Positions 1 through 7,560 of a DNA stretch of 23,872 nt are shown piece by piece. Position numbers and translations under genes: made by a program. The notes beneath the pieces are model-generated. The model was not told the origin of the DNA, did not search any database, and saw nothing but the letters and a program-made list of their open reading frames with translations. The stretch comes from an uncultured Clostridia bacterium (lineage in GTDB: Bacteria; Bacillota; Clostridia; Oscillospirales; Oscillospiraceae), in contig CAMNHH010000012.1 in the NCBI GenBank assembly GCA_946539175.1, positions 1-23,872 on the forward strand. Direction: 5' to 3'. Position 1 is the first letter of the stretch, and every line of letters starts with the position of its first letter.

Positions 1-1203
1 GACGGCGACACCGGCGAGGACAAGATGCTCAAGGGCGCCAAGCGGGAGCACAAGACTGTCCTGGAGATCGCCAAAATGTACACCGACGCCTTCTTTGCCG
101 ACTGCGCCAAGCTGAACATCAAGCGGCCCGACGTGGTGGAGCCCGCCACCAACTGCATCGACGAGTACATCCACATCATCGAGACCCTGCTGGAAAAGGG
201 CTTTGCCTACCGGGCCGGGGGCAACGTGTACTTCGATACCTCCAAGCTGGAGCGCTACTACGTCTTCAACGACTTCAACGCCGAGGACCTGGACGTGGGC
301 GTCCGGGAGGGCGTGGAGGAGGACGTGAACAAGCGGAACAAGAACGACTTCGTCCTCTGGTTCACCCAGTCCAAGTTTGAGGACCAGGCTCTGAAGTGGG
401 ATTCCCCCTGGGGTGTGGGCTATCCCGGCTGGCACATCGAGTGCACCGGCATCTCTCTGAAGCACCTGGGGGAGGATATGGACATCCACTGCGGCGGCAT
501 CGACAACGCCTTCCCCCACCACACCAACGAGATCGCCCAGTCCGAGGCCTACCTGGGCCACAAGTGGGTGAACTACTGGTTCCACGTGCTGCATCTGAAC
601 ACCACCGCCGGCAAGATGTCCAAGTCCTCCGGCGAATTCCTCACCGTCAGCCTGCTGGAGCAGAAGGGCTACGATCCCATTGCCTACCGTTTCTTCTGCC
701 TGCAGAGCCACTACCGGAAGAACCTGGTCTTCTCCTGGGAGAACCTGGACAACGCCGTGGCGGCCTACGGCAAGCTCATCGACAAGATCGCCGCCCTGGA
801 CCCCAAGGCGGAGGGGGAGCCGGATCCCGCCGTGCTGGAGCAGCTGAAGGCCCGCTTCATGAAGGGCATGGACGCGGATCTGAATACCTCCCTGGGCATC
901 ACCGCCCTCTACGACGTGCTGAAGGCCAAAACCAACGACGCCACCAAGCTGGCCGCCATCGGGGACTTTGACCGGGTGCTGGGCCTGAGCCTCCTGGAGG
1001 CCGCGGCAAAGAAGCGGGCGGAGCAGGAAAAGGCCGCTGCCCTGGAGGAGCACGACCCCGAGATCGAGGCCCTGCTGGCCGCCCGCGCTGCCGCCAAAAA
1101 GGAGAAGAACTTTGCGGAGGCGGACCGCATCCGGGACGAGCTGAAGGCCCGGGGCATCGAGATCATCGACACCCCCCAGGGCGCCAAGTGGCGCAGGGTA
1201 TGA
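1..1203 (+). CDS. cysS: Cysteinyl-tRNA synthetase, 5'-truncated by the window edge
   Basis: This class I aminoacyl-tRNA synthetase charges tRNA-Cys with cysteine in the cytoplasm. The frame is open from base 1, so the N-terminus with the HIGH motif and the first zinc cysteine lies outside the window; about 400 codons remain. Visible family marks are GWHIECTGIS, containing a zinc-ligand cysteine, then HCGGIDNAFPHHTNEIAQSE with the His and Glu zinc ligands. The KMSKS loop appears as GKMSKSSG near base 615. The C-terminal helical anticodon-binding part ends in the typical EADRIRDELKARGI...DTPQG...W pattern. The stop is TGA at 1201-1203. A CPBP protease gene follows after 43 nt on the same strand and may be co-transcribed. 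Identification is secure; only the start is missing. Confidence 0.97.
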   Translation, partial: DGDTGEDKMLKGAKREHKTVLEIAKMYTDAFFADCAKLNIKRPDVVEPATNCIDEYIHIIETLLEKGFAYRAGGNVYFDTSKLERYYVFNDFNAEDLDVGVREGVEEDVNKRNKNDFVLWFTQSKFEDQALKWDSPWGVGYPGWHIECTGISLKHLGEDMDIHCGGIDNAFPHHTNEIAQSEAYLGHKWVNYWFHVLHLNTTAGKMSKSSGEFLTVSLLEQKGYDPIAYRFFCLQSHYRKNLVFSWENLDNAVAAYGKLIDKIAALDPKAEGEPDPAVLEQLKARFMKGMDADLNTSLGITALYDVLKAKTNDATKLAAIGDFDRVLGLSLLEAAAKKRAEQEKAAALEEHDPEIEALLAARAAAKKEKNFAEADRIRDELKARGIEIIDTPQGAKWRRV

Positions 1204-1246
1204 TCCCGGACCGGAGCGAAGCTGCCGGAAGATTCGGAGATCCCAA

Positions 1247-1912
1247 ATGAAACATAGACAGATCGGCCTTTTTGGAGCCCTGGCCGCGCTGCTTGCGGTC
1301 TTCCTGGTGGAGCAGCTCCTCCAGCCGGCCTACTGGATCAAAAGCATACTGAAGGCTGCGGCATTTCTGGGGGTGATCCTGGCCTACGCCGCCGTCAGCA
1401 GACGGGGCTTTTTGGAGACGATCCGGCTGCGGAGGCTGACGAGGGCGAAGCCGCTGCTCTGGTGCATGGGCTTGTTCTTTCTGGGCGCCGTCCTGCTGTT
1501 TGTGCTGTTCCGGAGTCAGCTGGATCTGGCCGGAATCCGGGAAAGTCTGACGCAAAAGGAGCAGCTGACCCGGCAAAACTGCCTTTTCGTGTTTGCCTAT
1601 ATCATCCTCTGCAACGCGTTTTTGGAGGAGGCCTTTTTCCGGGGCTTCCTGTTCGGGCTGTTTCAGAACAAGAGGATCGGAGCCCTTGTCAGCGCCGTGC
1701 TGTTCTCCGTCTACCACATCGGCATCTTCATAACCTGGTTCAACCCCCTCCTGTTTCTCCTGTGCGTGGTGGGACTGGCTGCCGTTGGGCTCTTTTTGCA
1801 GTGGGTGTCGGAGCAATATCGGACCATCGCCGCCAGCTGGCTGATCCATGCCTGCGCGAACGTCGCCATCAATGCCGTCGGCGCGCTTTTGATTTTTGAA
1901 GTGCTGCCCTGA
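1247..1912 (+). CDS. CPBP family intramembrane metalloprotease
   Basis: A 221-residue multi-pass membrane protein of the CPBP (CAAX protease and bacteriocin-processing, 'Abi') family, which cuts peptides within the membrane. The family motifs are present: an EExxxR motif at E127-E128...R132 (LEEAFFRGF), FxxxH ending at H157 (FSVYHIG), and HxxxN at H201-N205 (WLIHACANVAIN). Several hydrophobic segments flank them. GGAG eight bases before the ATG serves as SD. The gene follows cysS at 43 nt and ends before a bidirectional terminator. No bacteriocin, peptide pheromone or immunity gene is adjacent, so the substrate is unknown. The family assignment is firm; the biological role is not. Confidence 0.9.
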   Translation: MKHRQIGLFGALAALLAVFLVEQLLQPAYWIKSILKAAAFLGVILAYAAVSRRGFLETIRLRRLTRAKPLLWCMGLFFLGAVLLFVLFRSQLDLAGIRESLTQKEQLTRQNCLFVFAYIILCNAFLEEAFFRGFLFGLFQNKRIGALVSAVLFSVYHIGIFITWFNPLLFLLCVVGLAAVGLFLQWVSEQYRTIAASWLIHACANVAINAVGALLIFEVLP

Positions 1913-1923
1913 AAAAGAACATG

Positions 1924-1961
1924 AAAAGGATCTCTCCGTCCTGAGGCGGGGAGATCCTTTT
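1924..1961. terminator. Bidirectional intrinsic terminator between convergent genes
   Basis: A 15-base stem (1924-1938 with 1947-1961, one G-T wobble) and 8-base loop. The stem begins with AAAA and ends with TTTT, so it can terminate the plus-strand cysS/CPBP unit and the minus-strand transporter operon. It lies exactly in the convergent gap. Confidence 0.8.
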
Positions 1962-2021
1962 GCTTGGTAAATTGAAATTTGCGAAGCACCGACAACGCTG
2001 AATTCGAACTTCTCAATTGCC

Positions 2022-3011
2022 CTATCGGTCCTCCCGGAAGTAGGCCAGGCCCAGGGCCTCCGGGGGCTGCTTTTCCTTGTTGTTTCGGAGGCTGGAGATG
2101 ATCAGCACGATAACCGTTACCACGTAGGGCAGGATCTTGTAGAGCTCCGTGGGGATGAAGGAGAGCTGCAGCCGCATGTAGAGGATCATCAGCGCGCCGA
2201 AGAGCACCGAGCCCCAGATGGCGGACAGGGGGCGCCACAGACAGAAGATGACCAGCGCCACAGCCAGCCAGCCCACGCCGGAGAGACCCTCGTTGTTCCA
2301 GGTGCAGCCCGCGGTGGTGGTGATATAAACCACGCCGCCAATGGCGGAGATGCCGCCGCCGATGATGGTGGCCAGGTACTTGTAGCGGGTCACGTTGATG
2401 CCGGCGGAGTCCGCTGTGGCGGGATTCTCGCCCACCGCCCGGAGATACAGGCCTTTGCGGGATTTCTTTAAGAACAGGTGCATGACGATGGCCAGCAGAA
2501 TGCCCAGATAGAAGAAATGGCTGTTGCCGAAGAGCACGCTCCCCACGTAGGGGATGTCCTTCAGGAAGGCAGGGAAGGGGGACATGGTGAACACGTCCTT
2601 CATGGCGTTGCTGAGGCTGACGTAGCCCCCGGCCTTCACCCGCATCATCTCGCCCACGAACTGGCCGACGCCTGTGCCGAAAATGGCCAGGGCCAGGCCC
2701 GTCACGTTCTGATTGGCCCGCAGGGTGGTGGTGAGGAAGCTGAAGATCAGGGAGGCCAGCGCCCCCGCCAGGAAGGCGCAGAGCAGGGCGATCAGCACCG
2801 CCAGAAAGCCGTTGGGGGTCCCGGCCAGCTGCTCATAGTAGAACACACCGCCCAGGCCAAAGGCGCCGCCCATGAACATGATGCCCTCCACGCCCAGATT
2901 CAGATTGCCGGATTTCTCCGTCAGGATCTCGCCCAGGGTGCCGAAGAGCAGGGCCGTGCCGAAGGTAATGGCCGCGATCACCAGATTCAGGATCAGATTC
3001 AGAAAGCTCAT
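2022..3011 (-). CDS. BMP-type nucleoside ABC transporter, permease 2 (NupQ-like)
   Basis: A 329-residue integral membrane protein of the branched-chain/simple-sugar permease superfamily, closest by pattern to YufQ/NupQ, the second permease of guanosine/nucleoside importers. Marks are the N-terminal GTALLFGTLGEILTEKSG followed by NLGVEGIMFMG, a central AVGENPATADSAGINVTRYK loop (cytoplasmic coupling region), and many hydrophobic segments. Its ATG overlaps the stop of the upstream permease in an ATGA arrangement, with GGAGG nine bases upstream, so translation is probably coupled. It is the last gene of a four-gene operon and ends before the 1924-1961 terminator. The substrate (nucleosides) is inferred from the family and the BMP lipoprotein partner. 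Confidence 0.92.
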   Translation of the reverse strand: MSFLNLILNLVIAAITFGTALLFGTLGEILTEKSGNLNLGVEGIMFMGGAFGLGGVFYYEQLAGTPNGFLAVLIALLCAFLAGALASLIFSFLTTTLRANQNVTGLALAIFGTGVGQFVGEMMRVKAGGYVSLSNAMKDVFTMSPFPAFLKDIPYVGSVLFGNSHFFYLGILLAIVMHLFLKKSRKGLYLRAVGENPATADSAGINVTRYKYLATIIGGGISAIGGVVYITTTAGCTWNNEGLSGVGWLAVALVIFCLWRPLSAIWGSVLFGALMILYMRLQLSFIPTELYKILPYVVTVIVLIISSLRNNKEKQPPEALGLAYFREDR

Positions 3012-4102
3012 TTCTCAGCGCCTCCTTTCCCCGCCTTGTGCCGGAAGATGATCTGGTAGTTGATGAAGAACTCACAGCCCAGCATACAGAACAGCAGCAG
3101 GCCGATGATGATGTCGGAGATGGCCGCAGGAATGTTCATCACCGTCTGCAGGGTGTCGGCGCCCTTGGTCAGAACACCCAGCATCATGGAGATGGCGATC
3201 ATGGCAAAGGCGTTCAACTGGCTGAGCCAGGCCACGGTGATGGAGGTGAAGCCCACGCCCCCCGCCACGTCATGGGCAAGGGTGTGGTTGGCGCCCGCCA
3301 CGATGATGAAGCCCACCAGACCGGAGATGGCGCCGGAGAGGAACATGGTCCGCATCATGATCCGGCCCACGTTCATGCCCGCGTACTGGGCGGTGCGTAT
3401 GGAGTCACCGATGACGGCGATCTCGTAGCCCTGCTTGGTGTGGCGCATGTAAACGTGGATGAAGAGCACCAGCAGCAGCACGATGATCCATCCGCAGTGG
3501 ATGCCCGCCACCCGGGGCAACTGGGCCGCCGCGTCAAACTGAGCGATACGGCCCTGCCGGGCCTCCCAGGGCCCAGCCTGGAGCCAGGCCACCACGCCGA
3601 TGATGATGTAGTTCATCATCAGGGTGAAAAGCGTTTCGTTGGTGTTCCACTTGGCCTTGAAGAAGCCGGGGATCAGGCCCCAGAGACCCCCGCCCAGGAT
3701 GGCCGCGGCGGCCATGATCAGCAGCAGCGGCAGGGAGGGCAGCTTTGCGCCCAGGGTCCGGGCCACGAAGGTGGCCGCCAGGGCCCCCGCGGTGATCTGG
3801 CCCTCGGCGCCGATGTTCCAGAAGCGCATCTTGAAGCAGGGGGCAATGGCCAGGGCGCAGCCCAGCAGGGGGATGGCCTTCTTGACGGTCTGCTGGAAGT
3901 AGACCTTGGAGCCCAGAGAGCCGCTGATCATGGTGCCATAGGCCTTGATGGGGTTATTCCCGGTGATGGCCACTACCAGACAGCCCAGCAGCAGGGCCAG
4001 CAGGATGGAGCCCAGGCGGATCAGCCAGGCGGCGGCAGGGGACAGGCTGCTTTGGCTCCGCTTGGAAAGGCGGATCAGAGGGGTTTTGATTTTTTCATCC
4101 AT
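3008..4102 (-). CDS. BMP-type nucleoside ABC transporter, permease 1 (NupP-like)
   Basis: A 364-residue multi-pass permease. After a short basic cytoplasmic leader (RLSKRSQSS) it has a first membrane segment around residues 26-46, then the family signature GNNPIKAYGTMISGSLGS and MRFWNIGAEGQITAGALAAT. The coupling loop GYEIAVIGDSIRTAQYAGMN matches the YufP/NupP family. The start codon overlaps the upstream ATPase stop by one base (TGATG), and AAAGGAGG lies seven bases before the ATG, so translation is coupled. With the second permease it would form the heterodimeric transmembrane channel. Substrate specificity is inferred from family and operon structure, not shown by the sequence. Confidence 0.92.
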   Translation of the reverse strand: MDEKIKTPLIRLSKRSQSSLSPAAAWLIRLGSILLALLLGCLVVAITGNNPIKAYGTMISGSLGSKVYFQQTVKKAIPLLGCALAIAPCFKMRFWNIGAEGQITAGALAATFVARTLGAKLPSLPLLLIMAAAAILGGGLWGLIPGFFKAKWNTNETLFTLMMNYIIIGVVAWLQAGPWEARQGRIAQFDAAAQLPRVAGIHCGWIIVLLLVLFIHVYMRHTKQGYEIAVIGDSIRTAQYAGMNVGRIMMRTMFLSGAISGLVGFIIVAGANHTLAHDVAGGVGFTSITVAWLSQLNAFAMIAISMMLGVLTKGADTLQTVMNIPAAISDIIIGLLLFCMLGCEFFINYQIIFRHKAGKGGAEK

Positions 4103-5646
4103 CAGGCTTCCTCCTTTCCGCCCACGCTGGTCATGAGAAGGCCGATTTCTTCCTTGGTGGCGCTGCGGGCGTCCACGATGCCGCTGACCTGCCCGGCGCA
4201 GAGCACCAGGATCCGGTCACAGAGCTCCAGCAGAACGTCCAGGTCCTCGCCCACGAAGATGACGGCCGTGCCCTTCATCTTTTGCTCGGTCATCAGATTG
4301 TAAATGGTGTAGGAGGTGTTGATGTCCAGGCCCCGCACCGCGTAGGCGGACATCAGCACGTTGGGGCTGGAGGCGATCTCCCGGCCCACCAGCACCTTCT
4401 GCACGTTGCCGCCGGAGAGCTTCCGCACCGGGAACTCGATGCTGGGGGTCACCACCTCCAGATCCCGGAAGATCTGCTTGGCCAGCTGTTCCGGGTCCTT
4501 TCTTCTGACGAAGGGGCTCTTGCCCTTCCGCCAGCTCCGCAGCAGCATATTGCCGGTCATGCCCATGGAGCCCACCAGGCCCATGCCCAGCCGGTCCTCG
4601 GGGACAAAGGCCAGGCTTACGCCGCAGCGGCGGATCTGCATGGGGGTCTTGCCCACCAGCTCCTCCTTGCCGCCTGCGGGGGGATAGTAGCTGACGCTGC
4701 CCTCCGCCACCGGGTAAAGGCCCGCAATGGCCTCCAGCAGCTCCTTCTGGCCGGAGCCGGCGATGCCGGCGATGCCCAGGATCTCTCCGCCCTTGGCGGT
4801 GAAGCTGATCCGGTCCAGCTTCTTGACGTGCTCATGGTCGTAGCAGCTGAGATTTTTGACCTCCAGCCGGTCCACCTGGTTTTCGTTCAGAGGCCGGTCG
4901 ATGTTGAGGGTCACGGCGCGGCCCACCATCATGTCCGTCAGCGCCTGGGGATTGGTCTCGGCGGTGGTGACGGTGCCGATGTATTTGCCCTTGCGAAGCA
5001 CCGCCACCTCGTCGGAGATGGCCATGACCTCGCCCAGCTTGTGGGTGATGATGACGATGGCCTTGTTGTCGTCCCGCATGTTCCGCAGCACGGCGAACAG
5101 GCGCTCCGTCTCCTGCGGCGTCAGCACGGCGGTGGGCTCGTCCAGGATCAGGATCTCGGCCCCCCGATAGAGCACCTTGACGATCTCCACCGTCTGCTTC
5201 TCGGAGACGGACATGTCGTATACCTTCTTCTCCGGGTCGATCTCAAAGCCGTAGCGTTGGCAGATCTCCCGGACCCTGGCGTTGGCCTTTTTCAGATCCA
5301 GCTTCTTTTCGTCCTCCAGGCCCAGGACGATGTTTTCCGCGGCGGTGAACACGTCCACCAGCTTGTAGTGCTGATGGATCATGCCGATGCCGTGGGCGAA
5401 GGAATCCTTGGGCGAGCGGATGGAGATGGGGTGTCCCTCCGCCAGGATCTCGCCCTCGTCGGGCAGGTAGATGCCGGCCAGCATATTCATCAGAGTGGTC
5501 TTGCCGCTGCCGTTTTCCCCCAGCAGGGCCAGAATCTGCCCCCGGCGCAGGCCCAGGTCCACCCCGTCGTTGGCCACAACGGGGCCGAAGCGCTTGGTGA
5601 TGCCCCGCAATTCAATGGCGTAACAGTTTTTTTCCAAGGCTGTCAT
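4102..5646 (-). CDS. BMP-type nucleoside ABC transporter, double ATP-binding protein (NupO-like)
   Basis: A 514-residue tandem ABC ATPase that powers the importer. The first domain has Walker A GENGSGKT (residues 43-50), Q-loop region IHQHYK, Walker B ILILDEPT (165-172) and H-loop H202; its signature MSVSEKQTVEI departs from LSVGEQQRVEI. The second domain has a degenerate Walker A (GIAGSGQKE), a normal LSGGNVQK signature and a Walker B without the usual acidic pair (VLMSAYAVRGLD), as is common in this family. The ATG lies directly on AAAGGA, leaving no SD spacing; a TTG three codons later (5635-5637) has that AAAGGA eight bases upstream and could be the true start. It overlaps the next permease gene. 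Confidence 0.93.
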   Translation of the reverse strand: MTALEKNCYAIELRGITKRFGPVVANDGVDLGLRRGQILALLGENGSGKTTLMNMLAGIYLPDEGEILAEGHPISIRSPKDSFAHGIGMIHQHYKLVDVFTAAENIVLGLEDEKKLDLKKANARVREICQRYGFEIDPEKKVYDMSVSEKQTVEIVKVLYRGAEILILDEPTAVLTPQETERLFAVLRNMRDDNKAIVIITHKLGEVMAISDEVAVLRKGKYIGTVTTAETNPQALTDMMVGRAVTLNIDRPLNENQVDRLEVKNLSCYDHEHVKKLDRISFTAKGGEILGIAGIAGSGQKELLEAIAGLYPVAEGSVSYYPPAGGKEELVGKTPMQIRRCGVSLAFVPEDRLGMGLVGSMGMTGNMLLRSWRKGKSPFVRRKDPEQLAKQIFRDLEVVTPSIEFPVRKLSGGNVQKVLVGREIASSPNVLMSAYAVRGLDINTSYTIYNLMTEQKMKGTAVIFVGEDLDVLLELCDRILVLCAGQVSGIVDARSATKEEIGLLMTSVGGKEEA

Positions 5647-5665
5647 CCTTTCTTTTGAGTAATAA

Positions 5666-5698
5666 ACGGGCGCACGGCGGATTGGGCCGTGCGCCCGT
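5666..5698 (-). terminator. Strong hairpin between lipoprotein and ATPase genes (attenuator or mRNA stabiliser)
   Basis: A perfect 13-bp GC-rich stem (5666-5678 with 5686-5698) and a 7-base loop lie just after the lipoprotein stop. On the minus strand the stem is followed by TTTATT, a weak T-tract. A partial terminator or 3'-end stabiliser fits a binding protein needed in excess over the membrane complex. Confidence 0.6.
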
Positions 5699-5710
5699 AA
5701 AAACCCGGGA

Positions 5711-6931
5711 TCAGTTCAGCAGGGTGATGCCGTCGATGTCGATGGCGAAGTAGGGAGCGGACTGAACGGTGGACTCGTGGAAGGCGCCGTCGTAGACAGC
5801 CTCTTCCTTGTCGGGGACGAAGTCGCCGTCGCTGTCCAGAGCGAAGGCCTGGGTCAGCTCCTGGCCGCCCACGGTGAAGGTCTTGGTGTCGAAGACCTGC
5901 AGGGAGCCGTCCTTCAGCTTGGCCTCGACCTCAGCCAGCTTTTCCTCGGTACCCGGGGCAATGATGTCCTTGTTCAGCTCGGTCAGCACAACGGCACCGT
6001 CCGCCAGACCCTTGCACCAATCCTGGGGGAATTCCTTGCCGCCGGCAACGGCCTCAATGATTTCGGTGAAATAGATGCTCCAGTCGATCCGGGTGCCCAC
6101 CAGGCAGGCGGCGGGAGCCACGGAGATCATGTCGTTGTTGTAGCTGGTGAAGAAGGCGCCCTTGGACTGGGCAGTGGTGGCGGGGGAGGAGTTGTCAGCG
6201 TGCTGAGAGATCAGCTTGCAGCCCGCGTCGCACAGAGCGGAGGCGGCGTTGGATTCCTCGGTGGCGTTGGACCAGGAGTTGACGAACTGGACCTTCATGG
6301 TGACGCTGGGGCAGACGCTCCGGGCGCCCAGGAAGTAGGCGGTGTAGCCGGACTTGACCTCCGCGAAGGGGAAGGCGCCCACGTAGCCGATGACAGCTTC
6401 CTCGGCCTTGATCTCGCCCTTATCGATGAGCTCCTGCAGCTTCATGCCGGCCACGATGCCCGCCAGATAACGGCCTTCGTAGATGCTGGCGAAGGCGTTG
6501 TGGGTGTTGGGCAGCTCGTCGCCCCAGGAGGCCTGGTTGGTGCAGGACACGAACTGGATGTCGGGGTAGTTGGGTGCCACCTTCAGCATGTAGTCCTCAA
6601 AGCCGAAGGAGTTGTTGATGATCAGCTTGCAGCCGGCCTCAGCCAGCTCGATGTTGGCGTCCTCGCAGGAGGAGTCCTCTCCGATGTTCCATTTGGTGAC
6701 CCATTCCACGTTGATGCCCTTGGCCTTCAGCGCCTCGGTGGCAGCGTCGCGGCCGCGGATGAAGTTGTAGGTGTAGCCCTGGTCGTTCTCATCGCCGATG
6801 CAGATCAGGCCCACCTTGATGGTTTCCGCGTTGCCCTTGCCGCCCTCGTCGGGCGTCTTGGAGTCGGAGCAGCCCGCGAACAGGGCGGCAACCAGAGCCA
6901 GACACAGGACAAATGCCAGAATCTTTTTCAT
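5711..6931 (-). CDS. BMP family substrate-binding lipoprotein of nucleoside ABC importer
   Basis: A 406-residue extracellular solute-binding lipoprotein of the BMP/Med/PnrA family, which captures nucleosides for the importer encoded downstream. The start is ATG at 6929-6931, with GGAGG upstream. A longer in-frame start at 7006 is rejected because it would lie inside the promoter. The signal peptide MKKILAFVLCLALVAALFAGC ends in a lipobox with acyl-accepting C21. The mature part opens KVGLICIGDENDQGYTYNF and contains GFEDYMLKVAPNYPDIQFV and ASIYEGRYLAGIVAGM, typical of BMP proteins. It is first in the operon and has its own promoter; a hairpin separates it from the ATPase gene. Ligand identity is inferred from the family. 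Confidence 0.94.
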   Translation of the reverse strand: MKKILAFVLCLALVAALFAGCSDSKTPDEGGKGNAETIKVGLICIGDENDQGYTYNFIRGRDAATEALKAKGINVEWVTKWNIGEDSSCEDANIELAEAGCKLIINNSFGFEDYMLKVAPNYPDIQFVSCTNQASWGDELPNTHNAFASIYEGRYLAGIVAGMKLQELIDKGEIKAEEAVIGYVGAFPFAEVKSGYTAYFLGARSVCPSVTMKVQFVNSWSNATEESNAASALCDAGCKLISQHADNSSPATTAQSKGAFFTSYNNDMISVAPAACLVGTRIDWSIYFTEIIEAVAGGKEFPQDWCKGLADGAVVLTELNKDIIAPGTEEKLAEVEAKLKDGSLQVFDTKTFTVGGQELTQAFALDSDGDFVPDKEEAVYDGAFHESTVQSAPYFAIDIDGITLLN

Positions 6932-6994
6932 AGTAGTACCTCCATTTTCTTTCGTCTCATTCTTCCGCGGAAAGAAACAGCTTTCCACTGAGTC

Positions 6995-7023
6995 ATCATA
7001 CCACACATTACCCGCTTTTTCAA
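6995..7023 (-). promoter_or_regulatory. Sigma-A promoter of the nucleoside transporter operon
   Basis: On the minus strand, TTGAAA (7018-7023), a 17-base spacer and TATGAT (6995-7000), the latter preceded by TGTGG giving an extended -10. The expected start near 6988 leaves about a 55-nt leader before the lipoprotein ATG. No riboswitch fold was recognised in that leader. Confidence 0.82.
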
Positions 7024-7044
7024 GATGTGACTGCCGATTTCGGA

Positions 7045-7080
7045 GAAAAAAGCGCCCGGCTCATGGGAAAGCCGGGCGCT
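7045..7080 (-). terminator. Intrinsic terminator after the SLH remnant
   Basis: A perfect 11-bp stem (7051-7061 with 7070-7080), 8-base loop, followed on the minus strand by six T residues. It ends transcription coming from the small gene at 7087-7467 and insulates the next promoter at 7018-7023. Confidence 0.88.
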
Positions 7081-7086
7081 GGGAGC

Positions 7087-7467
7087 TTATGGATTGAGGT
7101 TCTTATAGCCGTAGAGGAAGGTGACCACCTGGCCCCGGGTGCAGACGTCGTAGGGGCCAAAGCTGTTGGCGGAGGTGCCGCCGGGGATGCCGTTCTGCAC
7201 GGCCCATAGCACCGGCTTGTAGAAGTAAAGCGTATCCGAAAGAACGACGGAACGAACGGCAGTACAATAGCTGTACCAGGGAGCGTCCCCTGCGTATTCA
7301 CAATCCTCAATTTTACTGCCGGAGCCGGAAAAGGTCAAAGTGCCGGTGCCCGGGTCAAAGGACCAGTCCACGCCGCACCACCCGGAGCAGCTGGGGGACG
7401 CCTCAGCGGGCGGCGCGGCCATACGCAGAAGCCCTGTCACCGATACCAGCGTCAGCAGCACGGCCAA
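7087..7467 (-). pseudogene. Remnant of a secreted SLH-domain surface protein, frameshifted at the signal peptide and internally deleted
   Basis: The open frame encodes about 126 residues from a TTG codon. It has a hydrophobic signal-peptide core (AVLLTLVSVTGLL...APPAEAS). Next comes a piece like the opening unit of BspA-type leucine-rich surface proteins (WSFDPGTGTLTFSGSG...APWYSYCTAVRSVVLSD). A single SLH-like motif follows (FYKPVLWAVQNGI..GTSANSFGPYDVCTRGQVVTFLY) and the protein ends six residues later. The TTG has no SD. An ATG 20 bases further upstream (7485-7487) has AAAAGGAT nine bases before it but is out of frame; adding one A to the A6 run between them would give the signal peptide MQHAKKSLAVLLTLV in frame. 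This suggests a single-base frameshift or sequencing error. The body between the two motifs is missing, so the gene is probably decayed. Function, if any, is unknown. Confidence 0.55.
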
Positions 7468-7560
7468 TGATTTTTTGCGTGTTGCATCTGCAATACATCC
7501 TTTTCATGGGGTTCACGGTTTTCCGGACGCGTCGTGCCTTTCTGTGGGGCACGTCTGTTC

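Noticed and set aside
3038..5658. Long plus-strand open frames across the permease and ATPase genes
   Set aside because: His/Gln/Gly/Asp-rich products typical of antisense reading of GC-rich transporter genes; no SD or known motif.
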